Shown: one piece after another, positions 37,218 to 46,218 of the stretch
Numbering within the stretch: position 1 is the first letter of the stretch
Layout of the letters: the number at the start of each line of letters is the position of its first letter
DNA from: an uncultured Aquitalea sp.
GTDB taxonomy: Bacteria; Pseudomonadota; Gammaproteobacteria; Burkholderiales; Chromobacteriaceae
Direction of reading: 5' to 3'
Length of the DNA stretch: 64,000 bases
Assembly (NCBI RefSeq): GCF_945957525.1
Contig: NZ_CAMFLA010000010.1
Location: forward strand, 1 to 64,000
The notes under the pieces: model-generated
Seen by the model: the letters and a program-made list of their open reading frames with translations, nothing else
Databases searched by the model: none
What the model was told of the DNA's origin: nothing
Translations under genes and position numbers: made by a program

Positions 37218-37251
37218 AGCTTACGGCCACTCAATGACAGCCGTGTGACAG
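37218..37251 (-). promoter_or_regulatory. Pho box and promoter of phoU
   Basis: On the minus strand, CTGTCAC (37251-37245), ACGG, CTGTCAT (37240-37234) match the PhoB direct-repeat consensus of two 7-mers spaced by 4. Ten bases later TAAGCT (37223-37218) serves as the -10 box, the spacing expected of PhoB-activated promoters, which use the Pho box in place of a -35. Confidence 0.85.
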
Positions 37252-37266
37252 TTAATCATAAAGACC

Positions 37267-37298
37267 TTCGGCCAACCTTTTCGCAGAGGTTGGCCGAA
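37267..37298. terminator. Inverted pair of uptake-like words after rpiA
   Basis: CCTTCGGCCAACC (37265-37277), 10 bases, GGTTGGCCGAAG (37288-37299). Two full copies face each other and can form a 12-bp stem. It lies 160 bases past the rpiA stop, so its role as terminator for rpiA is less direct than for the other pairs. The remaining bases 37300-37459 show no gene. Confidence 0.6.
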
Positions 37299-37459
37299 GC
37301 GTCAAGACAAGAGCGCTGCCCGGCTGCGGCCTTTACCCGCCGTTTGGCGCCGCCGGCAACAGCTCGCGAAGCCCCGGAGCCAAGGCGCGCCAACGCAGGC
37401 AGTGCCTAGCGCGCCACCCAGGAGGCGCAACGCAGGATCAGGGGCTTTGCCAGCGGGTG

Positions 37460-38119
37460 TTAGCGAATCACCTCTACGCCGCTCTGACGCCCCAGCACCA
37501 GCACGTCGGCACGGCGGCGGGCGAACAGACCGCAGGTCACCACGCCGGCAATGTGATTGATGGCTTCTTCCAGCTCCACCGGCTTCATGATTTCCAGGCC
37601 ATGCACATCCAGGATGCAGTTGCCGTTGTCGGTCACTACGCCCTGGCGCAGTTCCGGATGGCCGCCCAGGGCCACCAGTTGGCGGGCGACCGAGCTGCGC
37701 GCCATGGGAATGACTTCCACCGGCAGCGGAAACTTGCCCAGTTTGAGCACGTACTTGCTCTCGTCGGCGATGCAGACAAACTGCTCGGCCACGCTGGCGA
37801 CAATCTTCTCGCGCGTCAGCGCCGCGCCGCCGCCCTTGATCATGTGCAGGTGGTGGTTGATCTCGTCGGCGCCGTCGATGTACACCTCGAATTTCTCCAC
37901 CTCGTTCAGATCGAACACCGGGATGTGGTGCGCTTTCAGACGCGCAGTAGAGGCTTCCGAGCTGGATACCGCGCCGCGGATGCGGCCCTTGATGCCGGCC
38001 AGCTCTTCAATGAACAGGTTGACCGTACTGCCGGTGCCTACGCCGATGATGGCGTCGTCCGGTACGAACTCCAGCGCCTTTTGCGCCACGGCGAGCTTGA
38101 GTTGATCCTGGGTCAGCAT
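37460..38119 (-). CDS. rpiA: Ribose-5-phosphate isomerase A
   Basis: RpiA interconverts ribose-5-phosphate and ribulose-5-phosphate in the pentose phosphate pathway. The 219-residue protein has the substrate loop [14 protein letters not shown] (about residues 27-40), SSSEAST, the active-site YIDGADEIN (about 80-88), [12 protein letters not shown] with catalytic Glu and Lys, and [11 protein letters not shown]. It is a single gene on the minus strand. Confidence 0.96.
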   Translation of the reverse strand: MLTQDQLKLAVAQKALEFVPDDAIIGVGTGSTVNLFIEELAGIKGRIRGAVSSSEASTARLKAHHIPVFDLNEVEKFEVYIDGADEINHHLHMIKGGGAALTREKIVASVAEQFVCIADESKYVLKLGKFPLPVEVIPMARSSVARQLVALGGHPELRQGVVTDNGNCILDVHGLEIMKPVELEEAINHIAGVVTCGLFARRRADVLVLGRQSGVEVIR

Positions 38120-38198
38120 GGTGTTTCTCCTGTTAGATGCACAACGATGGCGATATCGCCATTATCCCATAATGGTGCGGGCTTTGCCTGAGTCCGGC

Positions 38199-38241
38199 CC
38201 CGAATCAGGCCCGAATCAGGCCCGAATCAGGCCCGGATCAG
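38199..38241. repeat. Tandem 11-bp repeat over the ispF stop codon
   Basis: The unit CCCGAATCAGG is present about 3.9 times (38199, 38210, 38221, 38232), the last copy with one change. The ispF stop TGA (38229-38227) lies in the third copy and the final codons of ispF in the fourth. Because 11 is not a multiple of three, gain or loss of a unit moves the stop only slightly, since every copy supplies a TGA on the minus strand. Confidence 0.85.
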
Positions 38242-38703
38242 CAGGCAGACCGCCTGCGCCTCAATGGCTTCGCAGCGCCCGAGATAACCCAGTTTTTCGT
38301 TGGTCTTGCCCTTGATGTTGACGGCATCCATCCCGATGCCCAGATCAGCCGCCACCACGGCGCGCATGGCGTCGATATGCGGCGCCAGCTTCGGCCGCTG
38401 CGCAATCAGCGTGCTGTCAACATTCACCACGCGCCAGCCGGCAGCCTGCACGCGGGCCACGGCTTCGCGCAGCAGGACGCGGCTGTCCGCGCCGCGAAAA
38501 CGTTCGTCGGTATCCGGAAAATGGCGGCCGATATCGCCCAGCGCCGCCGCGCCGAACAGAGCGTCGGTAATAGCGTGCAAAAGCGCGTCGGCGTCGGAAT
38601 GGCCCAGCAGGCCCTTGTCGTGCGGAATGGTCACGCCGCCCAGAATCAGCGGGCGGCCCTCCACCAGTTGGTGAACGTCGTAACCCTGGCCGATGCGGAA
38701 CAT
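38227..38703 (-). CDS. ispF: 2-C-methyl-D-erythritol 2,4-cyclodiphosphate synthase
   Basis: IspF forms the cyclic diphosphate intermediate of the MEP isoprenoid pathway. The 158-residue protein has the zinc-binding start [13 protein letters not shown] (Asp9, His11), [22 protein letters not shown] (third zinc His in GHSD) and [14 protein letters not shown]. The ATG at 38703 follows AAGGAG. It directly follows ispD, two bases apart, as is common. Its 3' end lies in a tandem repeat. Confidence 0.97.
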   Translation of the reverse strand: MFRIGQGYDVHQLVEGRPLILGGVTIPHDKGLLGHSDADALLHAITDALFGAAALGDIGRHFPDTDERFRGADSRVLLREAVARVQAAGWRVVNVDSTLIAQRPKLAPHIDAMRAVVAADLGIGMDAVNIKGKTNEKLGYLGRCEAIEAQAVCLLIRA

Positions 38704-38705
38704 GC

Positions 38706-39389
38706 TTACTCCTTGCGTGAGGCGAGAATGGCGCGCGCCAGCGCCAGATCCCGCGGATAGGTCACTTTGAAATTCTGCGCGTCGCCCTCCACCAGCCGTG
38801 GCTTCATGCCGGCCAGTTCGATGGCGGACGCCTCGTCGGTGATGTCCTCGGTCCTGCCCTTGTCCAGCGCTTCGGCCAACAGGCCGGCACGGAACATCTG
38901 CGGCGTCTGCGCCAGCCACAAGCCTTGGCGCGGCACCGTGGCGCTGACGCGGCCATCGCCGTCGGCGCGCTTGACGGTATCCGGCACCGGCAAGGCCAGC
39001 AGTCCGCCCACCGCATCGTCGCTCAGTGCGGCCATCAGACGCTCCACCGCCGCCACCGACAGGCAACAGCGGGCGGCATCATGCACCAGCACCCAATCGT
39101 CAAGACCGGCGCCCAACGCGCGCAAGCCGTTGCGCACGCTGTCGGCGCGGCTGGCGCCGCCCACACGATGCACGCTCAGCTTGGGCAAATCCCACTGGTA
39201 ATCGTCAAACCACTCGTCACCCGGCGAAATCACCACCGCTACCTCGTCAATGGCGGCCACTTGCGACAACACGCTCAAGGTGTGCCACATCAGCGGACGG
39301 CCATTGAGCTGCAGGTATTGCTTGGGGCTGGGCGCGCCAAAGCGGCTGCCGGAACCGGCAGCCGGCACCAGCGCGATAAAGCGGCTCAT
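38706..39389 (-). CDS. ispD: 2-C-methyl-D-erythritol 4-phosphate cytidylyltransferase
   Basis: IspD couples MEP to CTP in the MEP pathway. The 227-residue protein has the nucleotide-binding start [20 protein letters not shown] (about residues 7-26), [22 protein letters not shown] (about 104), and [13 protein letters not shown] near the end. The ATG at 39389 overlaps the dnaQ stop by four bases. dnaQ, ispD and ispF form one run. An uptake-like word is at 38871-38880. Confidence 0.97.
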   Translation of the reverse strand: MSRFIALVPAAGSGSRFGAPSPKQYLQLNGRPLMWHTLSVLSQVAAIDEVAVVISPGDEWFDDYQWDLPKLSVHRVGGASRADSVRNGLRALGAGLDDWVLVHDAARCCLSVAAVERLMAALSDDAVGGLLALPVPDTVKRADGDGRVSATVPRQGLWLAQTPQMFRAGLLAEALDKGRTEDITDEASAIELAGMKPRLVEGDAQNFKVTYPRDLALARAILASRKE

Positions 39390-40108
39390 GCCTGCCCCTC
39401 GGCCGGTGGATTCTCCAGCGTCCGCCACAGGCAAGCGCCTTTCACCGCCTTGTCCAGATCTCCCAGATAGCCTTCGTGCGCCGCCATCTCTTCTTCGGAA
39501 GCACGGCGGACAATCAGCGGCTTGCGCTCGAACTGCATGTCGCCGGCGCTGGCCGCGGGCGTTTCCACGTCGATGTCCATCACCAGACTTTCCTGGCCGC
39601 GCGTCATCCACAGATACACCTCCGACAGCAGTTCGCAGTCGATCAGCGCGCCGTGCAGGGTACGGTTGGAACGGTCAATCTCGAAGCGGTCGCACAAAGC
39701 ATCCAGGCTGTTGCGCTTGCCGGGAAACTGATCTCGCGCCATCACCAGCGTATCAGTCACCTCGGCGCACAACGCCTTGATGCGCGGCAGATCCACCCGA
39801 TCAAACTCGGCATTGAGAAAGCCAACGTCAAAAGGAGCGTTGTGGATGATCAGCTCCGCGTCGCGCAGGAAGTCGGCAATCTGACCGGCCACCTCATGGA
39901 AGCGCGGCTTGCCCTGCAGCGACTCCAGCGAAATACCGTGCACGCGCTCGGCGTCCGGGTCGATGTCCCGGTCTGGATGGATATAAAGATGCAGATGCTT
40001 GCCGGTGAGCTTGCGGTTGATCATTTCCAGGCCGGCGAATTCGATGATGCGATGGCCCTGATTGGGATCGAGACCGGTGGTTTCGGTATCGAGAATGATC
40101 TGTCTCAT
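39386..40108 (-). CDS. dnaQ: DNA polymerase III epsilon subunit (3'-5' proofreading)
   Basis: DnaQ proofreads for the replicative polymerase. The 240-residue protein has the three exonuclease motifs: ILDTETTGLDP (Asp7, Glu9), IIHNAPFDVGFLN (about residue 95) and LHGALIDCELL (about 160-170, the HxxxxD). The C-terminal tail that binds the alpha subunit (WRTLENPPAEG) is present. It is on the opposite strand to no neighbour: rnhA lies upstream on the same strand, 59 bases away with an uptake-like word (40138-40148) between. Confidence 0.95.
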   Translation of the reverse strand: MRQIILDTETTGLDPNQGHRIIEFAGLEMINRKLTGKHLHLYIHPDRDIDPDAERVHGISLESLQGKPRFHEVAGQIADFLRDAELIIHNAPFDVGFLNAEFDRVDLPRIKALCAEVTDTLVMARDQFPGKRNSLDALCDRFEIDRSNRTLHGALIDCELLSEVYLWMTRGQESLVMDIDVETPAASAGDMQFERKPLIVRRASEEEMAAHEGYLGDLDKAVKGACLWRTLENPPAEGQA

Positions 40109-40167
40109 GGTGTCTTGCCAGAAGAAACAGGCCGACCTTCGGCCAACCTGTGTAATGAAGGAGGAAA

Positions 40168-40620
40168 TCAGCCTAGGGATTCGACGCCGCGATTGGCCAG
40201 CTGATCGGCGCGCTCGTTGAACTCATGACCGGCATGGCCCTTCACCCAGCGCCACTCCACCTTGACATGGCGATTGCGCTCGGCGTCCAGCCGCTGCCAC
40301 AGATCGGCGTTTTTCACCGGCTCCTTGGCGGCGGTTTTCCAGCCCTTGGCTTTCCAGCCGTGAATCCACTCGGAAATGCCTTTTTGCACGTATTGCGAGT
40401 CGGTATAGACCACTACTTGGCAGGGGCGATTGAGCGTGGCCAGCGCCTGGATCACCGCCAACAGCTCCATGCGGTTGTTGGTGGTGCCGGGCTCACCGCC
40501 GAAGAGCTCTTTTTCCTTGCCGCGAAAGCGCAATAACGCTCCCCAGCCGCCGGGACCGGGATTGCCCTTGCAGGCCCCGTCGCTGTAAATCTCCACTACG
40601 TTGTCGTCTTGCGTCGTCAT
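40168..40620 (-). CDS. rnhA: Ribonuclease HI
   Basis: RnhA cleaves the RNA strand of RNA-DNA hybrids. The 150-residue protein has the active-site residues in [19 protein letters not shown] (Asp14), [11 protein letters not shown] (Glu), [13 protein letters not shown] (Asp) and [15 protein letters not shown] (His, Asp). I chose the ATG at 40620 ([12 protein letters not shown]). The pairing rnhA-dnaQ is conserved in many proteobacteria. Confidence 0.96.
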   Translation of the reverse strand: MTTQDDNVVEIYSDGACKGNPGPGGWGALLRFRGKEKELFGGEPGTTNNRMELLAVIQALATLNRPCQVVVYTDSQYVQKGISEWIHGWKAKGWKTAAKEPVKNADLWQRLDAERNRHVKVEWRWVKGHAGHEFNERADQLANRGVESLG

Positions 40621-40732
40621 GCTGTCTTCTTGTCGATGCCGCAGGCGCGAACCTGCGGCGACTGTCATTAAAATCGGCTTGGCGCTTTGCGCCGGCGCAT
40701 CAGGCAAGGCCGATGAACGGCCACGCGGGCAC

Positions 40733-41497
40733 TCAGGCCGCCTTGACCGAATCCACCTTTGGCGTATCGACGGGTTGGCGGTGCGTGGGCTGGCCCTCAT
40801 TGCCGCCGGCCACAATCAAGCCTTTGGCCGCTTTGGCCGGCTTCCACTTGGGCGTGATCAGCCGCATGCCGCGCTGACGCTTGATCGCCTCTATGCCGTA
40901 AACGCCGGCGGCCAGCGGCCACCAGCGATCACCAGCTTCCTCCATAAAACGGAAGCGATCCAGCCATTCGCGGCTGGCAAACGGCGGGGCATACCCCATG
41001 AAGGCGCTATTGGCAGGCTCCAGTTCCAGCAGGGTCAGCCAGTCGCGGATGCGCACCGGGGTGAGAAAGTTGCCGCGCCACGGCGTGTCCGCCCGGCCTT
41101 GCACCAGCCGGCGCACACCCCACAGCGATACCGGATTGAAACCGGTCATCAGCAAACGCCCCTCTGGCATCAGCACCCGCTCCACCTCGCGCAGCACCTG
41201 GTGCGGCTGGGTGGTAAAATCCAGCAAATGCGGCATCACCAGCAGGTCGATGCTGCGGGTTTCGAAAGGCAGTTGCTCGGGCCGGCACAAAATGTGGGCA
41301 TGATGACCGCTCTCCGCCACCCGGCATTGCCAGGGTATGCGGTTGCATTCAAGGAAATCCACCTCCGGCAGCCCCACCTGCACCGCATGGAAACCGAAGA
41401 TGTCGGCTGCGGCTCGGTCGAAAAAGGCTTTTTCCCGCTCCAGGAGGTAAGCTCCCAGTTCGGTCGAGGTCAGCCATCTGGCAAACGCTTGCATCAT
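40733..41497 (-). CDS. SAM-dependent methyltransferase
   Basis: This 254-residue class I methyltransferase resembles the small proteins found beside gloB and rnhA in proteobacteria. Readable motifs are [18 protein letters not shown], a degenerate acidic turn [37 protein letters not shown] (about residues 98-120) and SLWGVRRL. The glycine-rich motif I is weak, so the cofactor site is not textbook. The ATG pair 41497/41494 lies only 21 bases from the gloB ATG on the other strand. The C-terminus is Lys/Ala-rich and low in complexity. Confidence 0.85.
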   Translation of the reverse strand: MMQAFARWLTSTELGAYLLEREKAFFDRAAADIFGFHAVQVGLPEVDFLECNRIPWQCRVAESGHHAHILCRPEQLPFETRSIDLLVMPHLLDFTTQPHQVLREVERVLMPEGRLLMTGFNPVSLWGVRRLVQGRADTPWRGNFLTPVRIRDWLTLLELEPANSAFMGYAPPFASREWLDRFRFMEEAGDRWWPLAAGVYGIEAIKRQRGMRLITPKWKPAKAAKGLIVAGGNEGQPTHRQPVDTPKVDSVKAA

Positions 41498-41518
41498 TGA
41501 AGGAATCCCGTACCCATC

Positions 41519-42277
41519 ATGTTTACCGTCACTCCCGTCCGGGCATTCGCCGACAATTATATCTGGGTTTTGCGACAGGATACCGGCGCGCTGGCCGTCG
41601 ACCCCGGCGACGCAGCGCCGCTTATCGCGTATTTGCAGCACAACCGGCTGGCCCTGCAAGGCATTCTGCTCACTCACCATCATGCCGACCACACAGGCGG
41701 CATCGCCGAACTGTTGCGCCTGTGGCCCCAGGCAACGGTGTACGGCCCGGCCGGCATCCCTGGCGTGAACGAGCCGGTGATGGATGGCAGCCGCTTCCAT
41801 TGGAAAGGCGCGCAGTTCGAGGTGATGGCAGTGCCGGGCCATACGCTGGACCATCTCGCCTATCTGGCGGAAGGCAAACTCTTTTGCGGCGATACTCTGT
41901 TCGGCGCCGGCTGCGGCCGGGTATTTGAGGGCACGCCGGCAATGATGCGCGATTCGCTGGCCAAGATCGCCGCCCTGCCGGACACCACCCGCTTCTTCCC
42001 GGCGCATGAATACACGCTGTCCAATCTTCGCTTCGCCCTGGCCGTAGAGCCCGACAACGAAGAAATTCTGCTGCGGCAAACCGTGGATCAGAAGCAGCGC
42101 GCCATGGAATTGCCTACCCTTCCCACCGAACTGGGTCTGGAAAAAACCACCAACCCCTTTTTGCGCTGCCATGTCGACAGCGTGAAAAAATCGGCCGAAG
42201 CGAAGGCCGGGCACGCCCTGGCCGACGAGACGGAAGTTTTCACCGTGTTGCGCGAATGGAAAAATCATTTCGCCTGA
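41519..42277 (+). CDS. gloB: Hydroxyacylglutathione hydrolase (glyoxalase II)
   Basis: GloB hydrolyses S-lactoylglutathione to lactate and glutathione, the second step of methylglyoxal detoxification. The 252-residue protein has the metal motif LTHHHADHTGG (about residues 51-61), VPGHTLDHLAY, FCGDTLFGAGCGR and the C-terminal substrate domain with HEYTLSNLRFA. It is divergent from the methyltransferase gene with a 21-base gap, so its promoter must overlap the other coding region or the two must share control. Confidence 0.95.
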   Translation: MFTVTPVRAFADNYIWVLRQDTGALAVDPGDAAPLIAYLQHNRLALQGILLTHHHADHTGGIAELLRLWPQATVYGPAGIPGVNEPVMDGSRFHWKGAQFEVMAVPGHTLDHLAYLAEGKLFCGDTLFGAGCGRVFEGTPAMMRDSLAKIAALPDTTRFFPAHEYTLSNLRFALAVEPDNEEILLRQTVDQKQRAMELPTLPTELGLEKTTNPFLRCHVDSVKKSAEAKAGHALADETEVFTVLREWKNHFA

Positions 42278-42382
42278 CATGCCGTTCGGCAAAGTCCAGA
42301 GGGGGCCACGCCCCCCCGGGCGACAGGTCGCGGCAGCCCCGCCCGATCATTAAAAGTGCATGAAAAGATTTGCTTTTTCCGA

Positions 42383-42411
42383 TTGACACTGCCAGTAGTG
42401 GTGTTTAGCAT
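42383..42411 (+). promoter_or_regulatory. mltD promoter
   Basis: TTGACA (42383-42388), a 17-bp spacer and TAGCAT (42406-42411), giving a start near 42418, 24 bases before the ATG. Confidence 0.6.
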
Positions 42412-42441
42412 CCCCGAGAATAAGAATTCCGGGCCGGCCAA

Positions 42442-44469
42442 ATGAAAAGAATTACTCCATTGGCACTTTCGTTGTCATTCGCATTTTCCGTTTCATCTTT
42501 GGCTCACGCCGATTCTGGGGCATTCCGACAGTCCGTCGGCGTAGACGAAGCCCAGGCCGCGGGTCTGGACATGATGCTTCTCAACTCCAGCCTGCTTCGC
42601 AACGGCGACAACGTCTGGGAACGTGCCCGCGAAGGGTTCCAGCTTCCCGAAGTCAACGCCGATATCGTCCGCCGGCAAGAGCGCCTCTACAGCGCGCGCC
42701 CGGAAGTCTTCAAGCGCATGGTTGACCGCAGCCGCAAATACCTGTTCCACATCATGAATGAAGTGGAACGTCGCGGCATGCCGACTGAAATCGCTTTTCT
42801 GCCTGTCGTGGAAAGCGCCTTCGTGCCTACCGCCACTTCGCCGGTTGGCGCGGCGGGCCTGTGGCAGTTCATGCCGGCCACCGGTCGCCATTACGGTCTG
42901 GAGCAAACCTGGTGGTACGACGGCCGCCGCGATGTGGTGGAAGCCACTCGCGCCGCGCTGGACTATCTGGAAAACCTCTACGCCCAGTTCGGCGACTGGA
43001 ACCTGGCCCTTGCCGCTTACAACTGGGGCGAAGGCAACCTGTCTCGCGCCATCGCGCGCGCGCAGGCCGCCGGCCTTGAGCCAACCTACGAAAACATCAA
43101 GATGCCGAATGAAACCCGCAATTACGCTCCCAAGCTGATTGCGGTGCGCAACATTCTGGCCGATCCGGACAAGTACGGCGTCAAGCTGGACAAATTCCCC
43201 AACAAGCCCTACTTCGTCGCCGTCTCCACCGGCCGCCATATGGATATCGACGTGGCCGCCAAGATGGCCGGCATGTCGGTAGCCGAGTTCAAGGAACTCA
43301 ACCCGGCCTTCAACCTGCCTGTGTATGCGCACAAACCGGGTCGCCAGATGCTGGTGCCGGTGGCCAAGGCCGACAAGTTCGATTACAACCTGGAGCACTG
43401 GGACAAACCGCTGCTGAGCTGGCAGGTGTACATCCCCTCCGGCGATGAAAGCATCGCCAGCGTGGCCGAGCGCCACGGCATGAGCCAATCCGAACTGCTG
43501 GCCGTCAACAAGGTGCGCTCGCGCACATTGAGCGCCGGCCAACCGGTGCTGGTGGCGATGAAGGGCAAGGTCGACGACGCCGCTCCGCTTGAAGCCGGTG
43601 ATGCCGTCATTGCCGACAAGCCGGCGATCGCGCCGGTCATGGTGGCTGTCGCCAAGACTCCTGAACCGGTCAGCCAGCCGCTCGCAGCAGCCAAACCCGT
43701 GGCCGCGCCGTCCCCCATCATGGCTGCCGCGCCGGTGCTGACCGCGCAAGCGCCATCGGCCAAGGCGGCGGAATCCCCAACCCTGATCGCCGCCAGCAAC
43801 GTAGCGGCCGAGCCCCCCAAACCGGCGACGGCGTCACCGATGTTAGCAGCAGCGCCGGCTCCTGCTGCTGAGCAAACCGTTGCCGTAGCACAAGCGGAAG
43901 CCGCCGCCATCAAGCCAGTTGTCAGCGCCGATGTCGTCGTCAAGCCTGCAGCCAAGCCGGTGCTGGTCGCCAAGTCGGAACCAGCCACTCCGCCGTCCAC
44001 CACTCCGCCAGCCAAACCGCTGGAAGCCCGCCTCGCAGCGGTTAACCCCAATGCCAGCCAGCACACTGTTGCCGGAGGAGATACCCTGTTCAACATCTCC
44101 CGCCGCTACAGCCTGACCGTGGCGGAGCTGAAATCCATCAACAATCTGTCCGACGATACCGTCAAGCTGGGGCAGGTGTTGAAGGTGAAGCCGAGCGCCG
44201 TCAAGGCTGACACCACCTTGTTGGCCGAAGCGGTTCCCGCCGACGCACCCAGCGCGCAGGATGAGGCCATCGTCAAGGTCAGCGGCGTGCGCGCCCAGGC
44301 CACCGGTGCCGTGCCGGCTGAATATGTCGTGCAGCGCGGCGATACCGTATTCAGCATCGCGCGCCGTTTTGGCATCAACCATTCCGACATCCAGCGCTGG
44401 AACGATGCCCGCATGCTGGCCAAGCTGCAGCCCGGCCAACGTGTGCGTATCGAGAGCCAGGGGCTGTAA
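42442..44469 (+). CDS. mltD: Membrane-bound lytic murein transglycosylase D with LysM repeats
   Basis: MltD cleaves peptidoglycan glycan strands to anhydro-muropeptides. This 675-residue form is longer than the Escherichia coli enzyme. It has a signal peptide (cleavage after SSLAHA, about residue 23), the transglycosylase domain (about 95-230) with catalytic Glu in PVVESAFVPTATS, then GAAGLWQFMP and LALAAYNWGEGN. LysM modules lie at about 327-370, 539-584 (HTVAGGDTLFNISRRY) and 627-671 (YVVQRGDTVFSIARRF). The stretch 371-538 is an Ala/Pro/Val-rich linker. No lipobox Cys is present, unlike the E. coli lipoprotein. Confidence 0.95.
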   Translation: MKRITPLALSLSFAFSVSSLAHADSGAFRQSVGVDEAQAAGLDMMLLNSSLLRNGDNVWERAREGFQLPEVNADIVRRQERLYSARPEVFKRMVDRSRKYLFHIMNEVERRGMPTEIAFLPVVESAFVPTATSPVGAAGLWQFMPATGRHYGLEQTWWYDGRRDVVEATRAALDYLENLYAQFGDWNLALAAYNWGEGNLSRAIARAQAAGLEPTYENIKMPNETRNYAPKLIAVRNILADPDKYGVKLDKFPNKPYFVAVSTGRHMDIDVAAKMAGMSVAEFKELNPAFNLPVYAHKPGRQMLVPVAKADKFDYNLEHWDKPLLSWQVYIPSGDESIASVAERHGMSQSELLAVNKVRSRTLSAGQPVLVAMKGKVDDAAPLEAGDAVIADKPAIAPVMVAVAKTPEPVSQPLAAAKPVAAPSPIMAAAPVLTAQAPSAKAAESPTLIAASNVAAEPPKPATASPMLAAAPAPAAEQTVAVAQAEAAAIKPVVSADVVVKPAAKPVLVAKSEPATPPSTTPPAKPLEARLAAVNPNASQHTVAGGDTLFNISRRYSLTVAELKSINNLSDDTVKLGQVLKVKPSAVKADTTLLAEAVPADAPSAQDEAIVKVSGVRAQATGAVPAEYVVQRGDTVFSIARRFGINHSDIQRWNDARMLAKLQPGQRVRIESQGL

Positions 44470-44492
44470 ACATTCGTCAGCCCAAAGCAAAA

Positions 44493-44515
44493 AGCCCGCA
44501 ATCGCGGGCTTTTTT
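44493..44515 (+). terminator. Terminator of mltD
   Basis: AGCCCGC (44493-44499), loop AATC, GCGGGCT (44504-44510), then TTTTT, with AAAAA before it. Confidence 0.92.
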
Positions 44516-44589
44516 CATGGTACCGCATCTCTTTCAGAACTCACCCGCCTCACGTGCGGGTCGTAACCTGTTGACAGGTGATGCGCTCG

Positions 44590-45669
44590 TCAACGCCTAG
44601 CATGGCGGCCGACATCACGCCCGAAGCGCTGCATGCGCTTTACCAACTCGCGTGTTGGCGGCTCCACCGCGATCAGCGCCGGCAACAGGGCTTGCAATTG
44701 CCCTCTCAGGGTCTCCACCGCCAGATTGAACTCCGACACCAGCCAATGGCAGCTTGACGGTTTCAGCACCACCAGCGGATCGCAGGCTGGCGGCAAGGCT
44801 TCGGCCAACAGCGCCGGCTGATTGAACCGCATGGCGTGAGCGGCCCGCATAAGCGTGCGAACGATCAGGCGACGCTGCTGGGCCGCATCGGCCAACGGCG
44901 GGGTCTGATGCGCCACCTCCCACATGCGGTCTAGCAAGCTGCACAGACTGCGCTGGCTGCGCTGAATGGCGTCCAGACGCCGGCTGCCGATACCGGACTC
45001 TTGCGCCACGGCCGACAGCAGGCCGCGCATGCGCAATAGCCGGCTGTTGAATTGGGCCAATGAATCATCATTGTCCGATATCTCGCGGCGGGATATCCGG
45101 CTGTAAAGCAAAGCCGCCTCCCTCAGATTGTCCGCCAGCAGAAAGCGCCAACTATCCATGGCCCGCAACGGCAGAATGGCGGCGGCGGCCAGCCCGATAA
45201 CAGAACCCGTCAGCACATTGAAACTGCGCCATAGCGCGGCGTCCATCGGCTCGTCCCCCAGCCCGGCCACAATCACCATAGTGAAGCCGGTCAGCAAGGC
45301 CAGGTACTCGCCCTTGCCCTGGGCATGCCAGATGCTAAGGGCCACGATCAGCAGCATCCAGCCGTAGAACAGCGACGCGCCAAAAGGCAGCAGCCAGATG
45401 GCGGCGAGGCCCGCCAGCGCACCCAGCAAAGACCCCCCCATGCGTTGCAGCGCCTTGCGTCGCACACTGCCCCAATGCGGTACCCCGCCCAATACGATGA
45501 GGATGGTCACCAGCATCCAGCTACCATGAGGAATGGCAAAGCACACGTTAAGCGCCAGCCCGCACACAAAGGCCAGCGCCACACGCGCCACATGGATGTG
45601 CCTCGCGTAGCGGTCCAGGTAATAAGGGACGATCAGCACCCGCCACGGTCGCTGCCAACGCTTGTCCAT
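44590..45669 (-). CDS. FUSC-family inner-membrane protein
   Basis: This 359-residue protein has about five to six membrane helices in the N-terminal half (VALAFVCGLALNVCFAI, then MLVTILIVLGGVP, then LLGALAGLAAIWLLPFG, then LTGFTMVIVAGL, ending near residue 170) and a long soluble helical C-terminal half. This matches the half-size FUSC/YccS-like proteins related to aromatic-acid efflux components. Substrate is unknown. It begins two bases after the dtd stop, so it is co-transcribed with dtd. An uptake-like word is at 44800-44809. Confidence 0.85.
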   Translation of the reverse strand: MDKRWQRPWRVLIVPYYLDRYARHIHVARVALAFVCGLALNVCFAIPHGSWMLVTILIVLGGVPHWGSVRRKALQRMGGSLLGALAGLAAIWLLPFGASLFYGWMLLIVALSIWHAQGKGEYLALLTGFTMVIVAGLGDEPMDAALWRSFNVLTGSVIGLAAAAILPLRAMDSWRFLLADNLREAALLYSRISRREISDNDDSLAQFNSRLLRMRGLLSAVAQESGIGSRRLDAIQRSQRSLCSLLDRMWEVAHQTPPLADAAQQRRLIVRTLMRAAHAMRFNQPALLAEALPPACDPLVVLKPSSCHWLVSEFNLAVETLRGQLQALLPALIAVEPPTRELVKRMQRFGRDVGRHARR

Positions 45670-45671
45670 GC

Positions 45672-46124
45672 TTATTCCTGGTTGCGGCTGTCCAGCCAGA
45701 TGGTGACCGGGCCGTCATTGACCAGCGCCACTTGCATGTCCGCGCCAAACACGCCGGTGGGCACCGGCTTGCCCAGCGCCTCGGCCATGGCGGCGACGAA
45801 ACGGTCAAACACGGGGGCGGAAATATCGCCGCGAGCCGCCCGGCTGTAGGAGGGCCGGTTTCCCTTGCGCGTGCTGGCAAACAACGTGAACTGGCTTACC
45901 GCCAGCACATCGCCACCGCTATCCTGCACCGAGCGGTTCATCACGCCATTCTCGTCATTGAACACCCTCAACTGACTGATCTTGCGCACCAGCCAATCAA
46001 TGTCCTCGGCGCCATCTGGTTCTTCCACGCCCACTAACAGCAACAATCCGGCGCCGATCCGGCCTACCACGGCCTCATCCACCGTCACGCTGGCGGTCGA
46101 CACCCGTTGAACAAGTACTCGCAT
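45672..46124 (-). CDS. dtd: D-aminoacyl-tRNA deacylase
   Basis: Dtd hydrolyses D-amino acids (and mischarged glycine) from tRNA. The 150-residue protein has the start [16 protein letters not shown], the cross-subunit [20 protein letters not shown] (SQFTL site, about residue 77) and the Gly-cisPro-like [12 protein letters not shown] prefer the ATG at 46124 because AGGAG lies nine bases before it. The ATG at 46130 is too close to that site. It is divergent from yaaA. Confidence 0.95.
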   Translation of the reverse strand: MRVLVQRVSTASVTVDEAVVGRIGAGLLLLVGVEEPDGAEDIDWLVRKISQLRVFNDENGVMNRSVQDSGGDVLAVSQFTLFASTRKGNRPSYSRAARGDISAPVFDRFVAAMAEALGKPVPTGVFGADMQVALVNDGPVTIWLDSRNQE

Positions 46125-46218
46125 GCCCATATCTCCTGATGAATCCGCCCATTGTAGAACCCGGGCCGCCGACGGTCACGCCGGACGGCAGGCCAGGCCC
46201 ACCCTCAAGGAATGCTTC

